Positions 48,247-58,690 of a DNA stretch of 64,000 nt are shown one piece after another. The notes under the pieces are model-generated. The model was not told where the DNA came from and made no database searches. It saw nothing but the letters and a program-made list of their open reading frames with translations. Origin of the DNA: Impatiens glandulifera (lineage: Eukaryota; Streptophyta; Magnoliopsida; Ericales; Balsaminaceae); contig NC_061862.1 of the NCBI RefSeq assembly GCF_907164915.1, forward strand, positions 135,957,520-136,021,519, in the 5' to 3' direction. The position numbers and the translations under genes were made by a program. Position 1 is the first letter of the stretch. Each line of letters begins with the position of its first letter.

Positions 48247-48744
48247 GATTATGATGTAGAGAGAGAGAGAGATTCAAGAGAAATACTGGTTATTGTGGAT
48301 GTGAGAAAATGAAATGAGGATGGCTCCTTTTATAGAATCGGTTTTGGAGGGAAAATCTGAGCATTGATGGTTAGTTTTGTTTTATTAAGTGAAAGAATCT
48401 TTTCCTTTCCAAAGTGCATTGGGAAGTGGCGGTTTGCAGATCTCGAGGTAAATGGTAGTTGAAAAGTGACCAGATTAGTTGTGAATTAAATGTGCGGGTG
48501 GTTGGGAGTTATCTCATTAAATTGGATTATCTCATTAAATGCATTTAATACATAATGATATAGATTAGATGGAGACCGAAAACTGTAGAGACAACACCGA
48601 AAATGACATACATAGATGATGAAGTTAAAGAAAGCACAAATAAAACCGAAGTGGACATGGATGAGGCCGATATGGTCAGAGTTGAATAGATTAGTGATGC
48701 ATCCGGTACATGCAGCAAAACGACCGGATGCCAGACGAAGTGAC
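48247..48744 (-). other. Spacer between accessory ORFs A and B with TATA box
   Basis: Non-coding. Minus-strand ctataaaagg at 48326-48335 lies about 80-90 bp before ORF B's ATG, followed by a CT-rich leader (ctctctctctac) next to the start codon. Small ORFs here look incidental. Confidence 0.6.
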
Positions 48745-49479
48745 TTAGCGAGGGGGGTTGAAGTTCCTCCTCCTCCATTCTCTTTCAAACCGACTGTAGA
48801 AAGAGTCGGTCATTTCCCTAGTTAGCACCTGAGCCTGGTTCAGGCCTTCGCCAGGACAAGTTGGAACGCCGAGTTCCACCAGAAGTGTGCTCATTTGGGG
48901 AATGAGACCGACTGACTGAACGTTAATCATCCAAACTAAGGTGTCGAACAGCACCCGGAACCAGTTTACCGGTGTGCCAGTAATGATGGCGGCCATCATA
49001 TTGAAACTTGTCACGCAATAGGTATTGGTGACATCTCTTCCAAAGATGCCCCTTCCTAACACATCATTGAGGAGCTGGTACTCAGCCCTCAAGAGAGATT
49101 TAGAACCATGATCATTGACAGGTTCATCCGACCGGGCAAAGGCTAGGGATACCTCAGCCTTAATGTCTGCAGGAGGATTGAGATCTGTGATCCCTTGCTT
49201 AGGCAGACTGAAACACCGAGCAAAGTCCTGCTCGGTGAAGTCGAAAATTACCCCCCCAACTTTGGATTGGATGTGGGTCTCAAAATGGGGTGTGCCCCGG
49301 AATACCCTGGCATTGAAATAGAATTCCATGACGGATGCAGGGTAGATGATTTGCTTATCATCCAGAAAATACTGGAGACCGGTGTCTTCTAATTTCTTAA
49401 TCATCCGATACACCTCATAGTGTTCGGTACCGGTACAGGATTCAAAATCTACTTGGAGGACGTTTGGGAATTGAGACAT
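48745..49479 (-). CDS. Sirevirus accessory ORF A
   Basis: 244 codons from ATG 49479, intact. Shared-domain blocks are LQVDFESC, DTGLQYFLDD, VMEFYFNA, LPKQG, TPVNWFRVLFDTL and CPGEG. It is close in length to ORF B and to the first quarter of ORF C. A TATA-like gtatttaaga lies about 66-75 bp upstream (49545-49554). It is the first ORF after pol. Function is unknown. A structural or host-interaction role is only a guess. Confidence 0.85.
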   Translation of the reverse strand: MSQFPNVLQVDFESCTGTEHYEVYRMIKKLEDTGLQYFLDDKQIIYPASVMEFYFNARVFRGTPHFETHIQSKVGGVIFDFTEQDFARCFSLPKQGITDLNPPADIKAEVSLAFARSDEPVNDHGSKSLLRAEYQLLNDVLGRGIFGRDVTNTYCVTSFNMMAAIITGTPVNWFRVLFDTLVWMINVQSVGLIPQMSTLLVELGVPTCPGEGLNQAQVLTREMTDSFYSRFEREWRRRNFNPPR

Positions 49480-49999
49480 GGTTAGTTTGCCTTAGTGAGA
49501 GGATATTCTTGTGACTTGTGAGTTTTGTGGTGAGCGTTTTCCTCTCTTAAATACTAGTTTAGGGGCTAACCTATTGTCCAGGCATTAAATGGAATGACAT
49601 GTATTAACTGCAGGATAAAATGTTTTTCACCAAAATGGGTATGTTTGCAGTCTAGGTGTCGGTCATAGGCCTGAACCATGAAAGATATCAAAAGATCTTC
49701 ACGTCTTTTTAGGCGCGACCAGTTTTCTTTGAAAAGGCAACATTTTGAGGACAGATATCTACAAACATTGGTAGTTGTTCCACATCTGTGAAATTCAAAT
49801 AATCTAGGATGACCTGCTTCCGAACCGGTCAGTCATCAGTTGTTCATCCCGATGCGGTTAGTTGGTGTTTCCACCAAGTAGCCGGTCGGTTTACTCTTTC
49901 TGATGAGCCGGGCGGTTCTTCCATAGGCATCTTGAGAATTCAAAAGTCAACAGCTTGAGAAGAACTACCTGTTTTATCTGTCGAAGCCGGTTTTCCTTT
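49480..49999 (-). other. Spacer between pol and ORF A
   Basis: About 520 bp without a convincing ORF. Minus-strand TATTTAAGAG at 49545-49554 is placed to act as ORF A's promoter. The rest shows nothing recognisable. Confidence 0.5.
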
Positions 50000-52900
50000 T
50001 TAAACATCCTTAGGAAGGATCTGACTGATGTCGGTTAAACCGAGAGTAAGTCTGAATTGAGAGAACTTAGCTTCCTGTAGAGGCTTTGTGAAGATATCGG
50101 CTACTTGCTGGTCTGTCGGTACGCATTCCAGCCGGATATGCTTCAGCGTGACATGCTCTCGAATGAAATGATGCCTTATGTCGATGTGCTTGGTTCTGGA
50201 ATGGAGAACCGGGTTGTATGTAATCGCAATGGCACTTGTGTTGTCACAGAAAATTGGGGACTCTTCGGCTGTAATACCGAAGTCCTTCAGCTGCTGTTGG
50301 ATCCAGAGAAGTTGAGAACAGCAACTTCCGGTCGCCAAGTATTCAGCTTCTGCGGTTGATGTAGCCACGGATGTCTGCTTCTTGCTATGCCATGATACCA
50401 GTCGGTCACCAAGGAACTGACATGTTCCGCTGGTGCTCTTTCTGTCAATCTTGCAGCCTGCATAGTCTGCGTCTGAGTAGCTCGTTAGATTGAATGATGA
50501 GTCCTTTGGATACCACAGACCGACATCAGGTGTGCCCTTTAGATACTTCAGTATCCTCTTTGCGGCTGTGTAATGGGATTGCTTTGGATTTGCTTGAAAT
50601 CTCCCACATACACCAACTGCAAACAGGATGTCCGGTCTACTTGCTGTCAGATATAGCAGGGAACCGATCATGCCCCGGTATGCAATCTGATCTACTGATT
50701 GCCCTTCATCATCTCTGTCCAATTTAATGGATGAACTCATTGGAGTGGCCGCCGAGGAGCAGGTGTCCATACCGAATTTCTTTAGAAGCTCCTTGGTATA
50801 TTTAGGTTGACTGATGAATGTTCCTTCCTTGAGTTGCTTAACCTGAAGACCTAGGAAGAAACTTAATTCTCCCATCATACTCATTTCAAATTTGTCAGTC
50901 ATCATTTTTGAAAATTTGTCACAAAGCTTGGGGTCAGTGGAACCAAAAATAATATCATCTACATAGATTTGAACAAGTAGGATATGTTCCTTCTTTTCAA
51001 ATTTGAACAAGGTCTTATCCACTGAACCGATGGTGAAATCATGCTCTAATAGGAATGCGGTTAGCGTATCATACCAGGCTCTTGGTGCTTGTTTTAGACC
51101 GTATAAAGCTTTGCTCAGCCGGTATACATGGTTTGGGAGTGCAGCGTTCTTAAAACCGGGTGGTTGTTCAACATACACCTCCTCACGTAGGTCACCGTTC
51201 AAAAATGCACTCTTAACATCCATTTGAAAAACTTTGAAATTTTTGAAAGCCGCAAATGCAAGAAAAATCCTAATGGCTTCAATCCTGGCTACAGGAGCAA
51301 ATGACTCTTCAAAGTCAATGCCTTCCTCCTGTTTGTAGCCTTGAGCCACTAATCTGGCTTTGTTCCTCGTGACCAAACCGTCCTCATTGAGTTTGTTTCT
51401 GAATACCCATCTTGTTCCTATGACCGATTTATCTTTCGGTCTGGGAACTAAGTACCAGACTTTACTACTCTCGAACTGGTTTAGCTCTTCTTGCATTCCC
51501 AAGATCCAATCCGGATCTGACAATGCTTCATCTATTCTTTTCGGTTCAATCTGGGATATAAAAGCAGAGTTAAAATATCCTTCCAGAAGTTGACTCCTAG
51601 TTCGAACAGGTTCTGAAGGGTCACCTATAATTTGCTCAGGAGGATGTTTACTGTTTCTTCTGAGATTCAGTTCAAGGGTGTCTACCAAGTTACCATTTAA
51701 TTGATCAAGGCTAGACATGTCGGTAGGCTGACCGAGATTGTCAGACCGACCGGCTTCCTCGGGTTGGACCGAAGTGTCAGCTTCCTGCTGTGAAACAGCT
51801 TGATCCGGCTGGGTATCAATATTACCCATTAGGTCATGGACAAATCCCCTGAAGACTGGGGTCTCATCTTCGCTATCAGAATGAATATCGTTATTTTCCA
51901 GTCTGTTATGTAGATCAAAGCATGAAGCAGTGTTGCTTTCAACCGATTCATCGAAAACAACGTGAATTGTTTCCTCCATGGTTGCAGTTCTATTGTTATA
52001 TACTCTATATGCTTTACTTACCGACGAGTATCCTAGCATAATGCCGGTGTCGGTCTTTGCATCAAAAGCAGTGAGTTGAGTTTTACCATTATTATGAATA
52101 TAACATTTACAGCCGAAAATCCTGAGGTATTTAAGTTTGGGAACTCTGTTAAAATAAACCTCATATGGTGTTTTGTTGTGAAATCTGTTAATCAAGGACC
52201 GGTTTTGTGTATGGCATGCAGTGTTGATAGCTTCAGCCCAATATTTCTGAGCAATGCCGGAGTCGGCTATCATGGACCGTGCGGCTTCCTTGAGAGTCCG
52301 GTTTCTTCTCTCGGCCAGGCCATTTTGTTGAGGAGTCCTAGCACTAGACAACTCGTGTCTAATGCCGGATTCATCAAGATATGCAGTTAATGTGCTATTA
52401 GTAAATTCAGTACCTCTATCGCTTCGAATGCAATTTATACGAGTTGATTTTTCATTTTGCAAACGCTTAAGGAGGTTGATTAGGTTTGATACCGTTTCAC
52501 GTTTAGATGGTAAAAATATTACCCATGTATATCTAGAGTAATCATCAATAACTACCATGGTGTAAAGCATACCTCCTAGGCTTATGACCTGAATTGGTCC
52601 AAATAAATCCATGTGAAGAAGATCTAGACATCGGCTAGATTGGAGATTTCCTTTGCTCTTAAACGATGACCTAGTTTGTTTACCCATTTGGCATGCTGAA
52701 CAAACCTTATCCTGGTTAAATACTATATCCGGGATGCCTTCAACTAGTTTCTTACCACGAATGTAGTTTAAGGTTTTCATGTTTAGATGGTTTAATCTTT
52801 TGTGCCATAGCCAGGTTTGATTAGTTTTAGCTATCATGTATATAGGGTGTTCTACTCTAGTTTTCCAGTCTACTTTGTAGATGTTACCTATCCTATTTCC

Positions 52901-53230
52901 GGTTAGTAGTACTATCCCTTGAGAGTTCTTAACTAAGCATGCATGTTTAAGGAATTCTACTGTGTATCCGGCATCACACATCTGACTAATGCTAAGTAGA
53001 TTAAAACGTAGGTTTTCAACTAGAAGTACATTATCAATAGTTAGGTTACCATGGACAATCTTACCCTTGCCCACGGTTTTACCTTTAGAGTTGTCACCGA
53101 AAGTGATAGGAGCACCGGTTACTGATCTAATGTCGGTTAGCAGATTGCTATTTCCGGTCATGTGTCTGGAGCAACCGCTGTCCAAGAACCATTCGGAGTT
53201 TCCTAGCCGTTTCTTTGGATCCTGCAAAAA
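50000..53230 (-). CDS. Sirevirus-like copia Pol
   Basis: About 1076 open codons. Protease [13 protein letters not shown] is near residue 14. The integrase zinc domain (HKRLNHLN...CSACQMGK) spans about 140-185, and the catalytic core has HMDLFGP (205), IRSDRGTEF (270) and the [13 protein letters not shown] glutamate (about 300). Reverse transcriptase has [10 protein letters not shown] (about 754) and RNase H has SDADYAGCK (about 915). It ends ISQILPKDV. All catalytic residues seen are present. The frame differs from gag, and the first codon after the upstream in-frame stop (53231-53233) is not ATG, so expression needs recoding or processing of a longer RNA. Confidence 0.93.
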   Translation of the reverse strand, partial: FLQDPKKRLGNSEWFLDSGCSRHMTGNSNLLTDIRSVTGAPITFGDNSKGKTVGKGKIVHGNLTIDNVLLVENLRFNLLSISQMCDAGYTVEFLKHACLVKNSQGIVLLTGNRIGNIYKVDWKTRVEHPIYMIAKTNQTWLWHKRLNHLNMKTLNYIRGKKLVEGIPDIVFNQDKVCSACQMGKQTRSSFKSKGNLQSSRCLDLLHMDLFGPIQVISLGGMLYTMVVIDDYSRYTWVIFLPSKRETVSNLINLLKRLQNEKSTRINCIRSDRGTEFTNSTLTAYLDESGIRHELSSARTPQQNGLAERRNRTLKEAARSMIADSGIAQKYWAEAINTACHTQNRSLINRFHNKTPYEVYFNRVPKLKYLRIFGCKCYIHNNGKTQLTAFDAKTDTGIMLGYSSVSKAYRVYNNRTATMEETIHVVFDESVESNTASCFDLHNRLENNDIHSDSEDETPVFRGFVHDLMGNIDTQPDQAVSQQEADTSVQPEEAGRSDNLGQPTDMSSLDQLNGNLVDTLELNLRRNSKHPPEQIIGDPSEPVRTRSQLLEGYFNSAFISQIEPKRIDEALSDPDWILGMQEELNQFESSKVWYLVPRPKDKSVIGTRWVFRNKLNEDGLVTRNKARLVAQGYKQEEGIDFEESFAPVARIEAIRIFLAFAAFKNFKVFQMDVKSAFLNGDLREEVYVEQPPGFKNAALPNHVYRLSKALYGLKQAPRAWYDTLTAFLLEHDFTIGSVDKTLFKFEKKEHILLVQIYVDDIIFGSTDPKLCDKFSKMMTDKFEMSMMGELSFFLGLQVKQLKEGTFISQPKYTKELLKKFGMDTCSSAATPMSSSIKLDRDDEGQSVDQIAYRGMIGSLLYLTASRPDILFAVGVCGRFQANPKQSHYTAAKRILKYLKGTPDVGLWYPKDSSFNLTSYSDADYAGCKIDRKSTSGTCQFLGDRLVSWHSKKQTSVATSTAEAEYLATGSCCSQLLWIQQQLKDFGITAEESPIFCDNTSAIAITYNPVLHSRTKHIDIRHHFIREHVTLKHIRLECVPTDQQVADIFTKPLQEAKFSQFRLTLGLTDISQILPKDV

Positions 53231-53261
53231 TTACATATTTACAACTATTTGGTACCCACAT

Positions 53262-55097
53262 TTACTTGGGTCCACATGCGATTAGTCCCTTAGGTACCCA
53301 AACCTTGATAAATCGAACGGTCTTCTTTGCCAAAGTTTCAACTGTTCTCCTCACATTTGGTCTGGTGTATTTCGGTTTCCCTACAGATGACCTAAATGAT
53401 GATGGTCTTTTGTTTGATGATCTACGTGGTTCAGGGAAGTCTTTCTTATATTTGAGAATTTCTGCTTTTCTTTTCTCAAGGTCAAGCCATGAATCGGTTG
53501 GACCAACATAGTCATATTTTGTCTTTTCTTCCCTATAATATGCGGTCTCCTCTTCTTCAGCTGTACAGGTGCTCTTAAGGAATTTTATAAAGGGAAGGTT
53601 TCCTTTTGTAAGCTTTGCTTTCCATATGGATTTTCGGTTTTTAAATCTGTTCTCTGTGTATCCTAGGCCATTCTTACAGCGTGGATGTCTGTATTCTTTA
53701 TTCAGGTTCTTTACTATATCGCTAGATCTCCTATAGGCGGCCATCGTATACTGAAATCTGGCATTCTCTTTCTCGGTTAGTTCTCTAGTCGACTCACTAG
53801 GTTGTTCGATCTTAGGGTCTAATTCGGTTTCTAGGGTATGAGTATCATCAGATTGTATGACTTCCGGTTCGGTTATGATGGGTACCTCTGGTTCTACTGG
53901 GATAGGTACTATGGGATCGGTTTTGATGTTGAGGTGCTTAGGTAACATGGTCAATAGGTTCTTATATTCTTCTACCATGTCATTCAATGCATTATATAAC
54001 TCATCTTTAGTAAATTCTTCACAGGGAGAGTCAAATACCTGTTCCTCATTTGCCATGAGACATGTGAGGTCATCGTCACTGTCACTGTGAGCCCATAGGC
54101 TTCCTCCATCATCGGCTATCAGTGCTTTCGGTACTTCACTTCCTTCACCGGTTTGTTGATAGTTGTTCCGGTTATTTTGGTAGTCTGGTTTCTGTGTATC
54201 TCTCCTTGGTTTCCTGCATTCCCACTTAAAATGTCCCATACAGTTACAATTATAGCATCTTATATTGGATTTGTCACCATAGTAGTTGTTTGTCGGTTGG
54301 CTCCTTTTCATGAACCTCCCAAACTTCTGTGCAAGCATTGTCATGGCGTCCTCAGTAAACTGTTCGGCGGTTCTGATCGGTGCAGGTGCAGGAGTAGGTA
54401 CCGGTGCAGATGTAGATATAGGAGCAGGAACAGGTGCAGCCGGTTCCGTAGATGTGAACAGTGCTCTGGTTGACGTTGAGGCCGAGACTTCCTCTTTAGT
54501 TCTGGAATTCATCTCGAACTCATATGCCTTAAGATCTTCGAATACATCGTATAGTTTCATCTTACGTAGGCTCTTTGATTCCCTCATTACCATTGTCTTT
54601 ATATCCCAGGCACTTGGAAGAGACCTCAAGACCTTCATAATGACCTCTTTGTTGTCGTACTTCTTGCCCAGATTTGCTAACTCATCTAATACACCAGTGA
54701 ACCGGTCACTGTATTCTTTCATAGTTTCCCCTGGTTTCATTTTGATGCTTTCAAACCTCTGTGTGGCCACCATTATTTTGTTCTCCTTTGTTCTTTCATT
54801 TCCCTCAAAGATCTGGATGACCGTGTTCCAAGTCTCCTTCGCGGTTTTGCAGTCTCTGATCTTGCAGTATGTATTTCTGTCCACGCTGTTGGAGATCCGG
54901 TTTCTTGCATGGTTGTCCAGATTGTTCCTTCTCCTATCTTCAGCCGTCCATTCTTTTCTATCTTTGTCAATGAATATCGGTCCTTCGGTCAGAATGGACT
55001 CCATTTCATCATCCAAGGTGACTAGATGTAGGTGCATGCGTGCCTTCCAGTTGGCAAAGTCATCACCTTCTAGCATTGGAGGCCTATCTTGATACAT
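53262..55097 (-). CDS. Sirevirus-like copia Gag
   Basis: 611 codons from ATG 55097, about 26 bp after the primer site. The N-terminal half is the UBN2-type gag region (FANWKARMHLHL, AKETWNTVIQIFEG, MKEYSDRFTGVLDEL). A proline/alanine-rich linker lies near residue 225-245 and the zinc knuckle CYNCNCMGHFKWEC near residue 280. A long C-terminal extension ends KVWVPKGLIACGPK, an end seen in Sirevirus Gag. The frame is intact. Confidence 0.92.
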   Translation of the reverse strand: MYQDRPPMLEGDDFANWKARMHLHLVTLDDEMESILTEGPIFIDKDRKEWTAEDRRRNNLDNHARNRISNSVDRNTYCKIRDCKTAKETWNTVIQIFEGNERTKENKIMVATQRFESIKMKPGETMKEYSDRFTGVLDELANLGKKYDNKEVIMKVLRSLPSAWDIKTMVMRESKSLRKMKLYDVFEDLKAYEFEMNSRTKEEVSASTSTRALFTSTEPAAPVPAPISTSAPVPTPAPAPIRTAEQFTEDAMTMLAQKFGRFMKRSQPTNNYYGDKSNIRCYNCNCMGHFKWECRKPRRDTQKPDYQNNRNNYQQTGEGSEVPKALIADDGGSLWAHSDSDDDLTCLMANEEQVFDSPCEEFTKDELYNALNDMVEEYKNLLTMLPKHLNIKTDPIVPIPVEPEVPIITEPEVIQSDDTHTLETELDPKIEQPSESTRELTEKENARFQYTMAAYRRSSDIVKNLNKEYRHPRCKNGLGYTENRFKNRKSIWKAKLTKGNLPFIKFLKSTCTAEEEETAYYREEKTKYDYVGPTDSWLDLEKRKAEILKYKKDFPEPRRSSNKRPSSFRSSVGKPKYTRPNVRRTVETLAKKTVRFIKVWVPKGLIACGPK

Positions 55098-55122
55098 GTT
55101 TGCTTGAGTATTGAAACTAACT

Positions 55123-55134
55123 GCTCTGATACCA
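55123..55134 (-). other. Primer binding site (tRNA-iMet), Sirevirus-like element
   Basis: Minus-strand TGGTATCAGAGC two bases from the 5' LTR, complementary to initiator tRNA-Met. Confidence 0.92.
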
Positions 55135-55136
55135 AT

Positions 55137-56465
55137 TGTTAGGATCTAGGTCGCCGCTGGTGGACCGGGGGTTGGACCGGTTAGCGGTTCTCACTCGTAG
55201 GGTGGTGGTTAATCCGGTTAGAGATTAACACCGGGGTTTCAATACTACACAACCTGTCACAAACCCTTGAACTAGGTTCAAGCGCGGAAGAGGTTTGCTT
55301 TCAAGTTGAAGCGGTACACGTGTATGATAGGCGAAGTCGGTTTCGGATGATGGAGATTTAAAGAATGGTGGGTCGGTTTCGGTTATCTGGATATTCGGTA
55401 TGGTCAGTATGGAGTTGGTTTGGAGCGGTATGGTTAAGTTAGTCGGTTATGTAATAAAGCCAACAGAAAGTAAATAACACAACAGATTTTATGGATGTTC
55501 GGAGATAAAACTCCTACGTCACCCCTTCCTCTCGAAACCGCGAGAAGGATATTCACTAAGGAATACAAGTACAATTCGATCGAGACTTATTTCCTGCTCG
55601 ATAACACTCTTACAATTCACACCGAAATTGTAGCACACACTTGGAATTTAGCACTTAGGCTTTCTTAGAATACCACACTGTTATCACTTGTAGTAAATGC
55701 TCTCAACGCTTCACTTGTCTCACTTAATGTCCCGCTTAGTAACTCTTAGTAACTGCTCAAAATCCCACATTTACTCTTCTGCAACTGCCTCCTTTTATAG
55801 GTGAAATATGCCAACGGTCATATTTCAAAGCCTTGAATTTGATTGGCTGATCAGAGATGCAGTGATTCAGTGTCTCAGACCTGCGGTCTTCTCCTCAGAC
55901 CTGACGGTCAATCTCAGACCTGGCATCCTGTTTCAGACCTGCCGGTCTGTAAAGCAAACCTCCCGGGTTTGTCTTTTACTCAATGTAGACACTGTCTGCT
56001 TGGACAGTTGTCTGTACTTTGAAGATTTCCTTTCTGGCTTATCCCGAAGTAGAAGGATCCGGTAGTACTGTTTTCTGCAGCCTACAGTCTTTCCTCAGAC
56101 TTGCATGGATATGGAAGTATTCAGTCTGTTCCTCTGGTATCATTCTCAACAGATACCCAAAGTGTCTTCTTGTGCAGGTCGGCCTCTTGACTTGGCCTAG
56201 GTTGGCCACTTGACTTGGCCGAATATCTTTTGATAGTGAAGTGACCGGGCTTATTCCGGTTATGTTTGTCTTGTGGATTGATCGGCTGTTTGAGCTTTGG
56301 CCGATCCTTCCTTGGTCACGTTCTAAGTATGCTTGATCGGTTTGGTACCTTGACCGGTTCGGTTACTTCATTTGGTTTTCTTATTCATCCGGTCCGGTTC
56401 CTCGTTCCTGCATAGGAAGTTTGTTTAAGTTAGGTTTATTTGAACCGGTATGAATTTATCTAACA
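55137..56465 (-). repeat. Sirevirus-like 5' LTR
   Basis: 1329 bp, the partner of 39793-41121. The presumed active promoter has minus-strand TATA at 55791-55800 (ctataaaagg), with the repeated caggtctga motifs upstream. Confidence 0.97.
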
Positions 56466-56561
56466 CAAAACCTTCGGTAAAGTGTCTATACCGAAAGTTA
56501 TAGGGTCAAAATCGAGAGTTGAGAGTTTTTACTCTCGGTTTTGACCCATTTTTCACCAGTG
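56466..56561 (+). repeat. CACTA 2 right terminus
   Basis: Continues the subterminal repeats after the Sirevirus (ccgaaagtt, actctcggttttgaccc) and ends caccagtg at 56561, the inverted CACTGGTG terminus. The peroxidase unit 2 flank follows. Confidence 0.85.
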
Positions 56562-57022
56562 GAATATATTATTGATAAATATTAAAGTTGCTAATTGGAA
56601 AATCAAGATAATTTTACTAAAGTTTTCATGATTTGGTTTCTATTCAAAATTTTGTAAATCTCTTTTAATGTTTCAGAATTTATTTAGTATATTTCATCTA
56701 TTTTAGATGGTTATAACATATTATTGTTAAAATTCACATAAAAAATAAATAAAGTTTTCATGTGATTTTTTTTTTTTAAATATGTAGAATATTCATATGG
56801 ATGCTAATTAATTTATTGTTGTATATCATTTATTGTTGTATCATTTAACATGATGTCGCATCATGTATCATGCATGCGCTACTAGAACTATCTATGAAAG
56901 GTCAGGTCAATAATAAAAGCAAACAGATTGTGTCAGACTATAAAATCTTTAATTACTAACGATATGACTTTAAATGTGGACTTAGAATGAGCAATCTGAA
57001 ATATATATAATTTTCAAACTAA

Positions 57023-57300
57023 GGCCTCGTTTACTTATGGTTTTCTTCAAACAAAATTAATTTTTTAATTTATTATTTTTCAATTATTACATTACTAATT
57101 TCATTAAAAACATAAAAAAAATATATTATTTTTTAAATTATTATTTTTTATTTTATTTATATATATCAATACCTTTTAAGTTTTTTTATCAAAAATAATC
57201 ATTATTTTCTTAAAAATAATCATTATTTTCTCAAAATTATCAATAATCACTATTTTTTCTCCCTCTAATTTTTAAAAAAAATCTCAATCCGAACAAGGTC
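57023..57300. mobile_element. Harbinger/Tourist-like MITE, unit 2 copy
   Basis: GGCCTCGTTTAC and inverted GACCTTGTTCGG ends, flanked by TAA. It is orthologous to 1191-1455. Confidence 0.65.
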
Positions 57301-57532
57301 TAAAGTTTAAAGTTTAGTTGATTCTCTATAAACACAAATTAATCGTGATTGCGTATTACACTAATTTTAACAAATAATTAAGTTAACACGTATAAATAAT
57401 ATTAAATATATTTGAGCATTTAGCGAATAATTTGAAACAAATAATAGAATATTTTGAATCGATTAAGCATATCAAACACATAGAGAGTTATTTGTTCAAA
57501 TAAACTAAATATGTCAAACATATATATACAAG

Positions 57533-58152
57533 TAGGGGTGTTCAAACGGTCGGTTAACCGACTAACCGGTTAAACAGTTCCAGTCAAGTCCGGTTTTACC
57601 TCTTATTTTACAAATTAGTTAACCGATCATTGTTGGTATCGGTTTTACTAGCTTTGGAACCATTGGTTATGGTCAGTACCGGTCAGTTAACCGGTTTAAC
57701 CATTAACCGATAATTCAATTTTTTAAATTAAGTATTAAATTTATTAAATAATTATTTTGTTTTCAAAATTCATGTTTGTGTCGTACGTTTATGTTATTCT
57801 CTATTTTTTATTTATATTATAATATAATATATTATAATAATATTTTAAAATATATTTATAAATAATTATAATATATTATATTATTCTAACAATATAATAT
57901 ATTTCAAATATTTTTTTTAACAATTCTATACAAATTATAATTTAAAATTAGAATAAAAACTAATATATTATCGGTTTACCGGTTAAACCATTAGAAAAAT
58001 AGTTCAACCAAAAACCAAACCGTTTAACCGGTAAAAAATCGGTTAATCCGAATCGTTAAAACCGGTTAACTAATAAACCGATAAAATAAAACCGGTAAGC
58101 TATCGATTCGGATGGGTTATTGGTTTTCTGTTTTTTTTTTTTGCACAGCCCT
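57533..58152. mobile_element. hAT-type MITE, unit 2 copy
   Basis: Starts TAGGGGTGTTCAAA after target TATACAAG and ends tgcacagccct. It is orthologous to 1682-2320. Confidence 0.7.
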
Positions 58153-58284
58153 CCTAAATTAGTTATATTCTTAAGAGTTTAAACCTTTCAATAATTGCAT
58201 AGAAGAATATCTAAGATAGAGAATTCATATTGAAATGATATCGCGCGGGAATGATGAAAATAATAATTTCTATATTAACGGTTT

Positions 58285-58425
58285 CCCTAATGTGGCAGCG
58301 GTGGCCCAAGACATAATCGAGAGCGCTGAGCCCAAGACATAATCGAGAGCGCTAATCAAAGCGATACACGACTCCCTGCCAAGCTTATCCGCCTCCATTT
58401 TCAAGACTGCTTTATTAGCTTAACT
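58285..58425 (+). pseudogene. Class III peroxidase exon 1 remnant, unit 2
   Basis: The stretch aagcgatacacgactccctg followed by cctccattttcaagactgct aligns with unit 1's QSDARLPAK...HLHFHDCF codons, with substitutions and frame breaks. The 27-bp piece cccaagacataatcgagagc is tandemly duplicated at its start. Only part of the exon remains. Confidence 0.7.
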
Positions 58426-58571
58426 GCATGCATGGTTAACATGTTTGAACCATATTTCTAGTTAGTTAATATATATGTCGCTTTAATACAAAGTACATGA
58501 TCATGTAGGGTGATTATAACAAGTCTTGAAATTCACTTGATAAACAAAAATAATAATTTTTTTTAATTATC

Positions 58572-58690
58572 AAGGTGCTCACACGCTAACGTCGCTAAGG
58601 CTTGGACAATGTGTGATATTTGTCTACCATCTTGATAACTTTAACGGTAATGGAAACCCTCATGATTCGATAGAAAGCGGTTACTTAAGT
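58572..58690 (+). pseudogene. Class III peroxidase last-exon remnant, unit 2
   Basis: After a tatcaag sequence the frame gives GAHTLTSLRLGQC, then DNFNGNGNPHDSIESGYL, the proximal-histidine and LYNF-x-G-x-G regions. The remainder of the exon is missing. Only about 150 bp separate it from the exon 1 remnant, so exon 2 and exon 3 sequences were deleted. Confidence 0.75.

Larger units (their letters stand above)
39793..56465 (-). mobile_element. Sirevirus-like Ty1/copia retrotransposon, 16.7 kb, TSD CAAAA
   Basis: The 1329-bp LTRs (39793-41121, 55137-56465) start TGTTAGGATC and end TTTATCTAACA. I count six differences. The target duplication CAAAA lies at 39788-39792 and 56466-56470. Minus-strand order is LTR, primer site, gag, pol, three extra ORFs, fold-back insertion, polypurine tract, LTR. 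Assignment to Sireviruses rests on a gag ending in a WVPK-type tail, the pol residues, the extra ORFs after pol, and duplicated polypurine tracts. It is nested in CACTA 2 and is the youngest large insertion here. Confidence 0.93.
36678..56561 (+). mobile_element. CACTA element 2, 3' half only, split by the Sirevirus
   Basis: It starts at the abrupt junction with copia 2 and ends CACCAGTG at 56561 (inverted CACTGGTGAAAAATGGGTC). It contains the C-terminal part of a TNP2 transposase, a TNPA-like gene, and subterminal repeats both sides of the nested Sirevirus (39793-56465). Sequence after 56561 (gaatatattattgataaat) is the peroxidase upstream block, matching unit 1 near 748. The 5' terminus and most of TNP2 are absent. 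Confidence 0.85.
56562..58240. other. Upstream flank of peroxidase unit 2
   Basis: No gene. It is colinear with 748-2385 and 3490-3560 of unit 1, including two shared MITEs. It lacks the Harbinger-like element of 2449-3488 and the hAT element of 3581-4696. Confidence 0.85.

Noticed and set aside
53225..53270. Genuine intron between gag and pol
   Set aside because: 44 nt is shorter than plant introns normally are; kept only as a question in the findings.
54286..55092. 268-codon plus-strand ORF
   Set aside because: Antisense shadow of the Sirevirus gag, which has recognisable domains.
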